Of a DNA stretch of 11,852 bases, positions 6,943 to 11,852 are shown in pieces. The translations under genes were made by a program, and so were the position numbers. Source of the stretch: Oscillospiraceae bacterium (GTDB lineage Bacteria; Bacillota; Clostridia; Oscillospirales; Oscillospiraceae); the NCBI GenBank assembly GCA_017405545.1, contig JAFRAF010000082.1, positions 1 to 11,852 on the forward strand. Direction: 5' to 3'. Every line of letters starts with the position of its first letter. Within the stretch, counting starts at the first letter, position 1. Below the pieces are notes generated by a model. That model did not search any database. It had not been told where the DNA came from and saw only the letters and a program-made list of their open reading frames with translations.

Positions 6943-7039
6943 CGGGTAAAATCGCCGATACCTTCTTGCCCGCCACCACCTGCTCCTGCGGCCAGAGAGT
7001 GACCTTCCTGTACAGGTGCTTCTGGTAAGAACAGACCAT
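6920..7039 (-). CDS. Possible small ORF (39 residues) upstream of the panE-like gene
   Basis: A short minus-strand frame from ATG at 7037-7039 to TAG at 6920-6922. It begins MVCSYQKHLYRKVTLWPQEQ and ends with VYFFPGA, with an intervening VVAGKKV segment. The composition (Trp, Tyr, Lys, Val) looks protein-like rather than like a GC-rich shadow frame. GGTGA lies six bases before the ATG, complementary to the anti-Shine-Dalgarno. An in-frame stop precedes the start. It ends exactly at the -10 element of the panE-like promoter. I do not recognise it; it could also be a decayed gene remnant. Confidence 0.3.
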   Translation of the reverse strand: MVCSYQKHLYRKVTLWPQEQVVAGKKVSAILPVYFFPGA

Positions 7040-7072
7040 TTTCTTTCACCGAGATTTGAAACAGACAACTCA

Positions 7073-7100
7073 CCGCCAGCCGGACTTTTCCGGCGGGCGG
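7073..7100. repeat. Inverted repeat in divergent intergenic region
   Basis: CCGCCAGCCGGA (7073-7084) and TCCGGCGGGCGG (7089-7100) form a 12-bp stem with one mismatch and a four-base loop. No T tract follows on either strand, so it does not look like a terminator. It lies 35 bases upstream of the permease promoter and could be an operator, attenuating structure or remnant. Confidence 0.45.
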
Positions 7101-7134
7101 CTTCTGTGTCATGGCCCTGTCCGCAAAACGCGTG

Positions 7135-7163
7135 TTGCGCGGGGCGGGGCGGAGGTGTATAAT
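7135..7163 (+). promoter_or_regulatory. Promoter of the EamA permease gene
   Basis: TTGCGC (7135-7140), a 17-base spacer, then a perfect TATAAT (7158-7163). Transcription would start near 7170. That places an ATG at 7166 before the transcript start and supports the ATG at 7193, which has AAAGGAGG at 7176-7183 nine bases upstream. Confidence 0.8.
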
Positions 7164-7192
7164 GTATGATGATTCAAAGGAGGTTTGCGGGC

Positions 7193-8086
7193 ATGACAAA
7201 GGGCAGGGCACAGCTCATGGTGCTGGCGGCGGCCAGCCTCTGGGGCCTGATAGGGCTGTTTGTGAACATCCTGTCGGCCAGAGGCTTCAGCTCCATGCAG
7301 ATAGTGGCCCTGCGGGCCATAATAACCTGTATCTGCATCGCGGGCTTTCTGGCCCTGCGCGATCCGGAGGCCCTGCGCGTGGAGCTCCGCGACCTGCCCT
7401 ATTTCATAGGCACGGGGGTTTTCAGCATAGTGCTGTTCACCTGGTGCTACTTCAGCTGCATTGCCCGCAGCTCCATATCCGTGGCGGTGGTGCTGCTGTA
7501 CACCGCGCCCATATTCGTGATGCTGCTGTCGGTCATCGTGTTCAGGGAAAAGCTCACGGGGAAAAAGCTGCTGGCCCTTGCCATGACCTTTTCGGGCTGC
7601 ATGTGCGTCACGGGCTTTATAGGCGGCGGCGCGGTACACGCACCCCCTGCCGCCGTGCTGCTGGGAATAGCCTCGGGCTTCTGCTTCTCCCTTTACAGCA
7701 TAATCGGGAAGATCGCGACGGGGAAGTACCGGCCCGAGACCGTGACGGCCTACACCTTTATATTCGCCTCCATAGCCGTCATACCCTTTATCGTCGGGGG
7801 CTGGGAGGGCGTGAGCTTCGACGCGGTCTCTGTGCTGGCCCTCATTGCCATAAGCGTCCTGTGCTGTGTGACGCCCTTTGTGCTGTACACCGCGGGCCTT
7901 GCGAATTTGGAGCCCGAGCGGGCGGCCATCATAAGCACCATGGAGCCGGTGGTGGGCACGCTGGTGGACGCCGTGCTGTTCCATCAGACCATGACGGCGC
8001 TGAAGCTCCTTGGCCTTGTTCTGGTGGTGGGCTCGATAATCGTCATGAACGTGAGCTTCAAAAGGCCGGACAGCGCCGGGGCCTGA
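7193..8086 (+). CDS. DMT superfamily permease (two EamA domains)
   Basis: A 297-residue, ten-helix drug/metabolite transporter. Two EamA repeats are seen. The first is about residues 5-140 (LAAASLWGLIGLFV... to FREKLTGKKLLALAM), the second about 150-288 with the typical end ISTMEPVVGTLVDAV, then TALKLLGLVLVVGSI. Such proteins export or import amino acids, nucleosides or other small metabolites across the cell membrane; the substrate cannot be told. The start is set at 7193 rather than the ATG at 7166 because of the strong AAAGGAGG and the mapped promoter. It is a single-gene transcription unit, divergent from the panE-like gene and closed by the hairpin at 8125-8158. Confidence 0.93.
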   Translation: MTKGRAQLMVLAAASLWGLIGLFVNILSARGFSSMQIVALRAIITCICIAGFLALRDPEALRVELRDLPYFIGTGVFSIVLFTWCYFSCIARSSISVAVVLLYTAPIFVMLLSVIVFREKLTGKKLLALAMTFSGCMCVTGFIGGGAVHAPPAAVLLGIASGFCFSLYSIIGKIATGKYRPETVTAYTFIFASIAVIPFIVGGWEGVSFDAVSVLALIAISVLCCVTPFVLYTAGLANLEPERAAIISTMEPVVGTLVDAVLFHQTMTALKLLGLVLVVGSIIVMNVSFKRPDSAGA

Positions 8087-8124
8087 GGCCCGTATCTGCG
8101 CTTGACGCAATTGAATATAAAAAG

Positions 8125-8158
8125 CAATTCCCACCCGCTGATGAACGGGTGGGAATTG
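8125..8158. terminator. Bidirectional terminator between permease and UPF0280 gene
   Basis: A perfect 13-bp stem, CAATTCCCACCCG (8125-8137) with CGGGTGGGAATTG (8146-8158), and an eight-base loop. On the minus strand it is followed by GCTTTTTATATTC, a good U tract for the UPF0280 gene. On the plus strand the tail is GATCTTTTGTCC, weaker but plausible for the permease. Confidence 0.9.
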
Positions 8159-8181
8159 ATCTTTTGTCCTTTGCATACATA

Positions 8182-8913
8182 TTACAGCCGACAGAGCCTG
8201 AGCTGCCCCTTCGCGCCCAGCTTGTCGCCGATTATCACCAGTGCGCCGTACACGTCGGGCACGGACAGCACATCTTCCAGCGCTCGCGGGATATCCTCAG
8301 CCCTGTTTACGGCGTTGCCCAGCATGGACGCCGCCGCGTCCGCCAGAGCGCCTGTCTTTGCCACGATGAGGGAGGCGTCGGTCCTGCCCAGGCTGATGGA
8401 GTGGCCCACCGTCGCCGAGGAGGTGCATACGCCCAGCCCCTCGTAGGGCTCGACCAGCAGGGCCAGCTTCTCGGTCAGGGGACTGTCCCCGGCCAGTATG
8501 GCTATTTTCCGTGTTTTTCCGCCGAAGAGGAAGATGTCGCCCCCGTTTTCCACGATGACCTCGTCGCTGAAGGGGAGGAGGGCGCGTCCCACATACTCCG
8601 ATATGGCTCCGGCAACAGCGGCCATGGGGCCCACGTCCGCCGCAGCGGCGGCCTGCAGCATGGCGTTTACAACGGGCCCCTCGTCCGCATCTATGGGTAA
8701 AGGAGAAAAACTGCTTTTGAATACCGGCCTCCGGGCTATGGCCGCCTCAACCTGTTTGCGGGCCTCCTTTACGGCCTGAACGGCCCGGACGCTCAAATCG
8801 CTTTTGGCCCCGATGTGCAGATCGGTGGACTCGATGGTGGCGCGGAAATAGACCAGATCCTTTGCCATATGGTGTTCTCTGTAGGTCCTGTTTGAGAATA
8901 TGTCGAAGCTCAT
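8182..8913 (-). CDS. UPF0280 family protein (ApbE-like fold)
   Basis: A 243-residue protein of the UPF0280 family, related in fold to ApbE FAD:protein FMN transferases but of unknown function. Recognisable blocks are DVGPMAAVAGAISEYVGRAL (93-112), VIVENGGDIFLFGG (119-132), TSSATVGHSISLGRTDASLI (164-183) and GALADAAASMLGNAVN (188-203). The order ENGGD then S/T-rich turn then ADAAA resembles the substrate-binding part of ApbE. Start ATG at 8913 with GGAG (8923-8926) nine bases upstream. It lies 37 bases downstream of the gene for a small acidic protein, with no terminator between, so both are probably one transcript. No flavin-carrier gene (rnf, nqr) is seen nearby. Confidence 0.88.
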   Translation of the reverse strand: MSFDIFSNRTYREHHMAKDLVYFRATIESTDLHIGAKSDLSVRAVQAVKEARKQVEAAIARRPVFKSSFSPLPIDADEGPVVNAMLQAAAAADVGPMAAVAGAISEYVGRALLPFSDEVIVENGGDIFLFGGKTRKIAILAGDSPLTEKLALLVEPYEGLGVCTSSATVGHSISLGRTDASLIVAKTGALADAAASMLGNAVNRAEDIPRALEDVLSVPDVYGALVIIGDKLGAKGQLRLCRL

Positions 8914-8950
8914 ATCATCCGTCTCCGTTTAAATATGGGGACCGGCGCTG

Positions 8951-9187
8951 TTATTTGTCCTTGCTGTCCTTGTCGTCATCGGTCTGCTTGTGGGTATAGC
9001 CTATGCCCATTCCCATGCGCTTGAAGATGGCGGCGGCGCCGGAGGCCGCTGAATAGGTGGCCACGGCGGAGGAATCGGCGTCCCAATCGTCCTCGTCTTT
9101 TTCCGGCTCCTGCTTGAGCTCCTGTGAGGATGTAATAACGGAATCACCGGCGTTCAGATCCTTGTTGATATCGTCAATGCTCTTCAT
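8951..9187 (-). CDS. Small acidic protein A, paralogue of the protein at 9336-9560
   Basis: A 78-residue protein I do not recognise. It begins MKSIDDINKDLNAGDSVITS, continues through a Glu/Asp-rich part (residues 23-39, with one Trp), an Ala/Ser-rich stretch (40-54), KRMGMGIGYTHKQ, and an acidic-lysine tail. Its first 24 residues align without gaps to the neighbouring small protein (7 identical, 11 similar), and both share an ASG...A...K/R block and an Asp-rich tail. No signal peptide, membrane helix or cysteine is present. Start ATG at 9187 has GGGGGAG (9195-9201) about seven bases upstream and a consensus promoter. It is the first gene of a probable two-gene unit with UPF0280. The function is unknown. 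Confidence 0.75.
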   Translation of the reverse strand: MKSIDDINKDLNAGDSVITSSQELKQEPEKDEDDWDADSSAVATYSAASGAAAIFKRMGMGIGYTHKQTDDDKDSKDK

Positions 9188-9248
9188 TATAAGACTCCCC
9201 CTGATTAATAATTAATAGTAGCGCTCAGCGGTGTTTCATCCGCTTGTA

Positions 9249-9277
9249 TTGACATAAACGGCACAACGTAATTATAC
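9249..9277 (+). promoter_or_regulatory. Promoter-like sequence opposing the small-protein genes
   Basis: On the plus strand TTGACA (9249-9254), a 17-base spacer and TTATAC (9272-9277) form a good sigma-A match. It overlaps the leader of small protein A and points into the 3' end of the other small-protein gene, with no plus-strand gene ahead. It could drive an antisense RNA or be a chance match in AT-rich DNA. Confidence 0.35.
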
Positions 9278-9289
9278 CATTATAAAACA

Positions 9290-9318
9290 ATTCTATGATA
9301 TTTGAACCGTATTGTCAA
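9290..9318 (-). promoter_or_regulatory. Promoter of small acidic protein A
   Basis: On the minus strand a perfect TTGACA (9313-9318) is followed after 17 bases by TAGAAT (9290-9295). The start would be near 9283, giving a leader of about 95 bases. A perfect palindrome, GAGCGCGCTC (9319-9328), abuts the -35 on its upstream side and is a candidate operator. Confidence 0.75.
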
Positions 9319-9335
9319 GAGCGCGCTCAGGGGTA

Positions 9336-9560
9336 TCAATCGTCGTCGTCATCAAAGCCGGGGGTCATTGATATGCCGCCGTACAGATGGCTTCTCAGCC
9401 AGGCGTAGGTGCCTGAGCTGGCCGTGTCAGCGGAGGCGCCGGGCCACAGGCGGGAGTCGGATTTGTCGGTGCCGACATTGTCGTTATTAAAATCCTTTCC
9501 GCTCAGCATAACGGTTTCACCGCCGGAAAGATTCTTGTTTACAGTATTGAGATTGTTCAC
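9336..9560 (-). CDS. Small acidic protein B, paralogue of the protein at 8951-9187
   Basis: A 74-residue protein I do not recognise. It starts with GTG (9558-9560) and reads MNNLNTVNKNLSGGETVMLS, then an Asn/Asp-rich part, SRLWPG, the block ADTASSGTYAWLRSHLYGG, and ends in five Asp. Its N-terminus aligns with the neighbouring small protein over 24 residues without gaps, and the last 29 residues can also be aligned (A-S-G, Ala, a basic residue, Gly, Asp tail). A GTG start and an imperfect Shine-Dalgarno (AAGGCGG, eight bases upstream) suggest moderate translation, in contrast to its near-perfect promoter. No cysteine, signal peptide or membrane helix is present. The shared ends with a variable middle suggest a small family worth searching for. 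Confidence 0.7.
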   Translation of the reverse strand: MNNLNTVNKNLSGGETVMLSGKDFNNDNVGTDKSDSRLWPGASADTASSGTYAWLRSHLYGGISMTPGFDDDDD

Positions 9561-9590
9561 TATAATAACCGCCTTTCGTTGTGTAATTTT

Positions 9591-9605
9591 TAATAATAAT
9601 AATAA
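9591..9605. repeat. TAA trinucleotide run in leader of small protein B
   Basis: Five tandem TAA units lie in the transcribed leader (ATT/TTA units on the transcript) between the promoter and the ribosome binding site of small protein B. Slippage here would change leader length but not the reading frame. Confidence 0.6.
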
Positions 9606-9625
9606 TTATTAATTTTGTTATTTGC

Positions 9626-9654
9626 ATAATAGCACGTCCGGGCCTATATGTCAA
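9626..9654 (-). promoter_or_regulatory. Promoter of small acidic protein B
   Basis: On the minus strand a perfect TTGACA (9649-9654), a 17-base spacer and TATTAT (9626-9631), with TGC just before the -10 (extended -10). Transcription would start near 9619, giving a leader of about 58 bases that is almost entirely A and T. This is one of the best promoter matches in the window. Confidence 0.85.
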
Positions 9655-9949
9655 CAGTTTTTTTAAAACTTATATGAATAATGAAGAGCCCTGAGCCCAT
9701 AATCTTCAGACAGAGGGTGAAGCCCACCCCGAAACGGCCCCCGAATGCGGCGGATTTGCAATAAAAACAAATTATTAATTCATTGTTAATGAGCAGGGAG
9801 GAGGGCGCGAATGGCTTTTTGCAGCAGAAACCGGCCTTTGGAGCCGAAAAACAACATGACAAAATGCACAATTTTAGAGCGAATTTTAAAAGAACAATAC
9901 CGAAATCGCTGAAATAGTTGCTTTTAACACGTTAAATTCAAAAAAAGTG
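9655..9949. other. AT-rich intergenic stretch without a firm gene
   Basis: About 300 bases between the divergent promoters of small protein B and the glycine symporter. The left part (9680-9760) is GC-rich and can fold: GGGTG and CACCC near 9714-9728 form a short hairpin. The rest is rich in A and T. One short plus-strand frame with a good ribosome binding site lies here (9811-9912) and is listed separately. I see no tRNA, insertion sequence or recognisable RNA. Confidence 0.5.
9811..9912 (+). CDS. Possible small ORF (33 residues) with strong ribosome binding site
   Basis: ATG at 9811 follows GGGAGGAGG (9795-9803) at a spacing of seven bases. The frame reads MAFCSRNRPLEPKNN, then MTKCTILERILKEQYRNR, ending in TGA. 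It is basic with two Cys. I do not recognise it and see no clear promoter, so this may be chance. It ends about 38 bases before the promoter of the glycine-symporter transcript. Confidence 0.25.
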   Translation: MAFCSRNRPLEPKNNMTKCTILERILKEQYRNR

Positions 9950-9978
9950 TTGCGTTTTTGTGAATAAAGATGTATTAT
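9950..9978 (+). promoter_or_regulatory. Promoter of the riboswitch-symporter transcript
   Basis: TTGCGT (9950-9955), a 17-base spacer and TATTAT (9973-9978). Transcription would start near 9985, just before the first pairing element of the riboswitch at 9997, which supports this assignment. Confidence 0.8.
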
Positions 9979-9996
9979 CCATTCATAAGTTTATAT

Positions 9997-10167
9997 GCCA
10001 TATGAAACTTGCAGGAAAACAGGGTCATCCTTGCCGACGGAGTAATACTCACAGGCGTCCCTCCCGGGACAGAGACTGTAAGCGGATGGCGTTCTGGAGA
10101 AACCCGTTTTTCGGGGGCCGAAGGTGCAAAACGATTAGTCGTGAATCTCTCAGGCAAAAGGACAGAA
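9997..10167 (+). ncRNA. Tandem glycine riboswitch
   Basis: Two glycine aptamers in series. Aptamer 2 is classic: P1 TTCTG (10092-10096) with CAGAA (10163-10167), a CCCG/CGGG hairpin, the core CCGAAGGTGCAA (10118-10129), hairpin ACGA/TCGT, then TCTCTCAGGCAAAAGGACAG. Aptamer 1 is divergent but present: P1 CTTGCAG (10008-10014) with CTGTAAG (10076-10082) including one G-U pair, core GCCGACGGAGTAA (10033-10045), CTCACAGGC and GGGACAGAG. An extra GTCCC/GGGAC hairpin replaces the usual AAAA between AGGC and GGAC. The leader GCCAT (9997-10001) pairs with linker ATGGC (10086-10090), the leader-linker helix that forms a kink-turn in known tandem glycine riboswitches. It controls the symporter downstream. 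Confidence 0.95.
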
Positions 10168-10211
10168 GTTTTAAATGTCTGTTTGACAGATGATACGTAA
10201 TAACCTTGTTT

Positions 10212-10242
10212 TGCACGCCGGCGGCTCCGGGCGTGCATTTTA
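10212..10242 (+). terminator. Riboswitch-controlled terminator
   Basis: TGCACGCC (10212-10219) pairs with GGCGTGCA (10230-10237), followed by TTTTAT. Its 5' arm overlaps GTTTTGCAC (10208-10216), which is perfectly complementary over nine bases to GTGCAAAAC in the core of aptamer 2 (10124-10132). Folding of the aptamer should free the arm and let the terminator form. Confidence 0.8.
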
Positions 10243-10271
10243 TGTGCATAAGTAGATGAGGAGGAATTTAA

Positions 10272-11702
10272 ATGGGATTGTATAACTTTTTCACCGGCAC
10301 GTTGAACAGCATCGCCTGGCTGTACATCCTGCTGCCCTGCGTATTTGTAGGCGGCCTGTACCTGACAGTCGGAAGCGGCGCAGTACAGTTCAGACACTTT
10401 GCCTACGCAATGAAAAACACCGTGGGCAAGATGTTCAAAAAGTCAGAGGCCGGTAAGGGCGCTGTTACGCCTCTGCAGGCTGTCACCACCGCGCTGGCGG
10501 CTACAGTCGGTACCGGTAACATAGTTGGCACCAGCCAGGCTATCGCGCTGGGCGGCTACGGCGCAGTGTTCTGGCTGTGGATCGCGGCCCTTCTGGGTAT
10601 GGTCGTCAAGTACTCCGAGGTCACCCTCGCCATCAAGTACCGTGAGCGCGACGCCAAGGGCGACTGGGTCGGCGGCCCCATGTACTACATAACCAACGGA
10701 ATGGGGCAGGGCTGGAGATGGCTTGCTGTTCTGTTCTGCATCTTCGCCGCTCTGGCCTCTTTCGGCATCGGAAATATGTCCCAGGCCAATTCGATAGTCG
10801 GTTCCCTGAACGGCGCTATCCTGGCTTTCAACCCCGCTTTCAACGGTGAGGTCGTTGTCAACTGGATCGTGGGTATTTTCCTGGCCTCCATCACCGCTGT
10901 CGTGCTCTTCGGCGGCATCAAGAGAATCGGCTCCGTCACCGAGAAGCTGGTTCCGGTCATGAGCATTCTCTACATCATTTTCACACTCGTTGTTATCTTC
11001 GGCAATATCGATAAGATCGGCGCCTGCCTGAAGCTCATCGTCACAGCCGCTTTTGCTCCCAGGGCTGTCATGGGCGCTGCCAGCGGCATCGTCCTGAAGA
11101 ACGCCATCGTATGGGGCCTGCGCAGAAGCGCATTCTCCAACGAGGCCGGTCTTGGTTCCGCTCCTATAGCCCACGCGGCTGCGGACACCGAGGGCCCCGT
11201 AAATCAGGGCCTGTACGGCATCTTCGAAGTGTTTGCCGATACCATCGTTATCTGCACACTGACCGCTCTCACAATAATCATCAGCGGCGTAGACATCAAC
11301 TTCGGCGTAAAGCCGGGCTCCGAGCTCATCACCTCCGCGTTCTCCACCGTGTGGGGCGCCAAGTTCTCAGCTCTGTTCGTGGCGGTAGCCCTTATGCTGT
11401 TTGCCTACTCCACCATCCTGGGCTGGTCCCTCTACGGTACCCGCTGCGTACAGTACCTGCTGGGTATAAAGGCCTCCAAGATATATCAGCTGATTTTCAT
11501 CGTTGTTATAGTAATCGGCAGCGTCACTTCTCTGAATGCTGTCTGGGATATCGCGGATACCCTCAACGGCCTTATGGCTATCCCGAACTTCATCGCTCTG
11601 TTCGGACTGTCTCCTGTGGTCTTTAAGCTGACCAAGGAACATTTCGCAAAGGTCAGAGCCGAGATGGCTGAGGTAAGGAAGGAAATCCGAGAGGGCAAAT
11701 AA
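10272..11702 (+). CDS. Sodium:alanine/glycine symporter (AGCS family)
   Basis: A 476-residue sodium-coupled amino acid importer of the alanine or glycine:cation symporter family (TC 2.A.25). Signatures are ATVGTGNIVGTSQAIALGGY (77-96), GGPMYYI (134-140), VVLFGGIKRIG (210-220) and RRSAFSNEAGLGSAPIAHAA (284-303), spread over about ten hydrophobic helices. The C-terminus is a charged helix (FAKVRAEMAEVRKEIREGK). GAGGAGG at 10258-10264 lies seven bases before the ATG. A glycine riboswitch in its leader makes glycine (with alanine) the likely substrate. Codon use differs from the other genes here: Ile is mostly ATC rather than ATA, and GCT, GTC and TCC are frequent, which suggests strong expression or a different origin. 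A terminator follows. Confidence 0.95.
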   Translation: MGLYNFFTGTLNSIAWLYILLPCVFVGGLYLTVGSGAVQFRHFAYAMKNTVGKMFKKSEAGKGAVTPLQAVTTALAATVGTGNIVGTSQAIALGGYGAVFWLWIAALLGMVVKYSEVTLAIKYRERDAKGDWVGGPMYYITNGMGQGWRWLAVLFCIFAALASFGIGNMSQANSIVGSLNGAILAFNPAFNGEVVVNWIVGIFLASITAVVLFGGIKRIGSVTEKLVPVMSILYIIFTLVVIFGNIDKIGACLKLIVTAAFAPRAVMGAASGIVLKNAIVWGLRRSAFSNEAGLGSAPIAHAAADTEGPVNQGLYGIFEVFADTIVICTLTALTIIISGVDINFGVKPGSELITSAFSTVWGAKFSALFVAVALMLFAYSTILGWSLYGTRCVQYLLGIKASKIYQLIFIVVIVIGSVTSLNAVWDIADTLNGLMAIPNFIALFGLSPVVFKLTKEHFAKVRAEMAEVRKEIREGK

Positions 11703-11720
11703 TCTCAAATAAACAGTAAT

Positions 11721-11755
11721 GAGGCCGGAGGAATGTCCCTTCGGCCTCGTTTTTT
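11721..11755 (+). terminator. Rho-independent terminator after the symporter
   Basis: GAGGCCG (11721-11727) pairs with CGGCCTC (11742-11748), with a partly paired inner part, followed by a G and six T. It lies 18 bases after the symporter stop. Confidence 0.92.
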
Positions 11756-11766
11756 GGGCAATAAGA

Positions 11767-11797
11767 AAACGGCCGAATCCGAACGGATCCGGCCGTT
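11767..11797 (-). terminator. Terminator of tRNA-Arg
   Basis: On the minus strand AACGGCCGGATCC pairs with GGATTCGGCCGTT (one G-U pair) across a GTTC loop, then TTTTC. It begins immediately after the CCA end of the tRNA, so the tRNA is the last or only gene of its transcript. Confidence 0.85.
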
Positions 11798-11852
11798 TGG
11801 CACGCCTGGAGGGACTCGAACCCCCGGTCTCGCGGTTCGTAGCCGCGCACTC
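11798..11852 (-). tRNA. tRNA-Arg (anticodon ACG), 5' part outside window
   Basis: The 3' 55 bases of a tRNA on the minus strand. The anticodon arm is CGCGG, loop CTACGAA, CCGCG, giving anticodon ACG (A34 would be deaminated to inosine to read CGU, CGC and CGA). The T arm is GGGGG, TTCGAGT, CCCTC, then acceptor 3' strand CAGGCGT, discriminator G and encoded CCA. The D arm and the 5' acceptor strand (expected ACGCCTG) lie beyond the end of the window. Confidence 0.95.

Noticed and set aside
7166..7192. Upstream ATG at 7166 as the permease start
   Set aside because: It lies at or before the predicted transcript start, while the ATG at 7193 has an ideal AAAGGAGG site.
7109..8176. 355-codon minus-strand frame opposite the permease
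   Set aside because: Low-complexity His/Gly/Arg/Gln-rich translation, no ribosome site, fully antisense to a clear EamA gene.
7111..8700. Very long plus-strand open frame (about 529 codons) across the permease, the terminator and the back of the UPF0280 gene
   Set aside because: It overlaps two well-supported genes in other frames and a terminator, and its translation is Gly/Arg/His-rich without a recognisable domain. Long open frames are expected opposite and beside GC-rich genes.
8951..9560. FMN attachment site for ApbE-type flavinylation in the small acidic proteins
   Set aside because: The segments SAASGAA and DTASSGT resemble the D-x-x-S/T-G-A-T/S motif only in part; neither has the full motif, and UPF0280 is not shown to be an FMN transferase.
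8951..9560. Ribosomally made modified peptide (RiPP) precursors
   Set aside because: The shared N-terminus could look like a leader, but there is no Cys-rich core, no radical SAM, YcaO, lanthipeptide or protease gene in the window, and the C-terminus is an acidic tail.
9644..9871. 75-codon Cys-rich minus-strand frame
   Set aside because: It begins at TTG without a ribosome site, crosses the promoter of small protein B, and shows no similarity to its neighbours.
10009..10200. Short plus-strand frames within the symporter leader
   Set aside because: The bases are fully explained by the conserved glycine riboswitch.

Overview
The window is a GC-rich stretch of ordinary chromosome, probably from an uncultured or gut-type member of the Clostridia (Firmicutes). 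The reasons are the order mazG-hup-rqcP, strong AAAGGAGG-type ribosome binding sites, Ile codons that are mostly ATA in most genes, a Gram-positive style glycine riboswitch and sigma-A-like promoters. No phage, insertion sequence or CRISPR array is visible. The species cannot be named from this window.

Region 1 (1-1325, + strand) is a tight housekeeping operon: the end of mazG (its start lies just outside the window), an HU-family gene, and rqcP, an S4-domain ribosome quality-control factor. The genes overlap at their start and stop codons. The sporulation and division genes that follow rqcP in Bacillus (yabP, yabQ, divIC) are not here. Region 2 (1429-4498, +) is a second overlapping operon: an AI-2E/PerM-type membrane protein, a NYN-LOTUS putative RNase and a membrane-anchored metallophosphoesterase. 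Region 3 (4607-5840, +) holds a possible 29-residue ORF and prfB (release factor 2), which reads through in one frame with no programmed frameshift. Two hairpins close this region and the opposing panE-like gene.

Region 4 (5945-8086) has a ketopantoate-reductase-like gene on the minus strand with its own promoter, a possible 39-residue ORF upstream of it, and a divergently transcribed DMT/EamA permease with a clear promoter. Region 5 (8182-9654, minus) is the least explained part: two small acidic proteins that are recognisable paralogues, each with a near-consensus promoter, followed by a UPF0280 (ApbE-like) gene 37 bases downstream of the second. A strong bidirectional terminator separates them from the permease.

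Region 6 (9655-11852) begins with an AT-rich intergenic stretch, followed by a promoter, a tandem glycine riboswitch and a sodium:alanine/glycine symporter gene (AGCS family). Base pairing between the second aptamer core and the 5' arm of the downstream terminator predicts that glycine switches the transporter off. The window ends with the symporter terminator, a tRNA terminator on the other strand, and the 3' part of a minus-strand tRNA-Arg(ACG).

The best candidates for something undescribed are the paired small acidic proteins next to UPF0280. The best mechanistic finding is the predicted OFF switch in front of the symporter.
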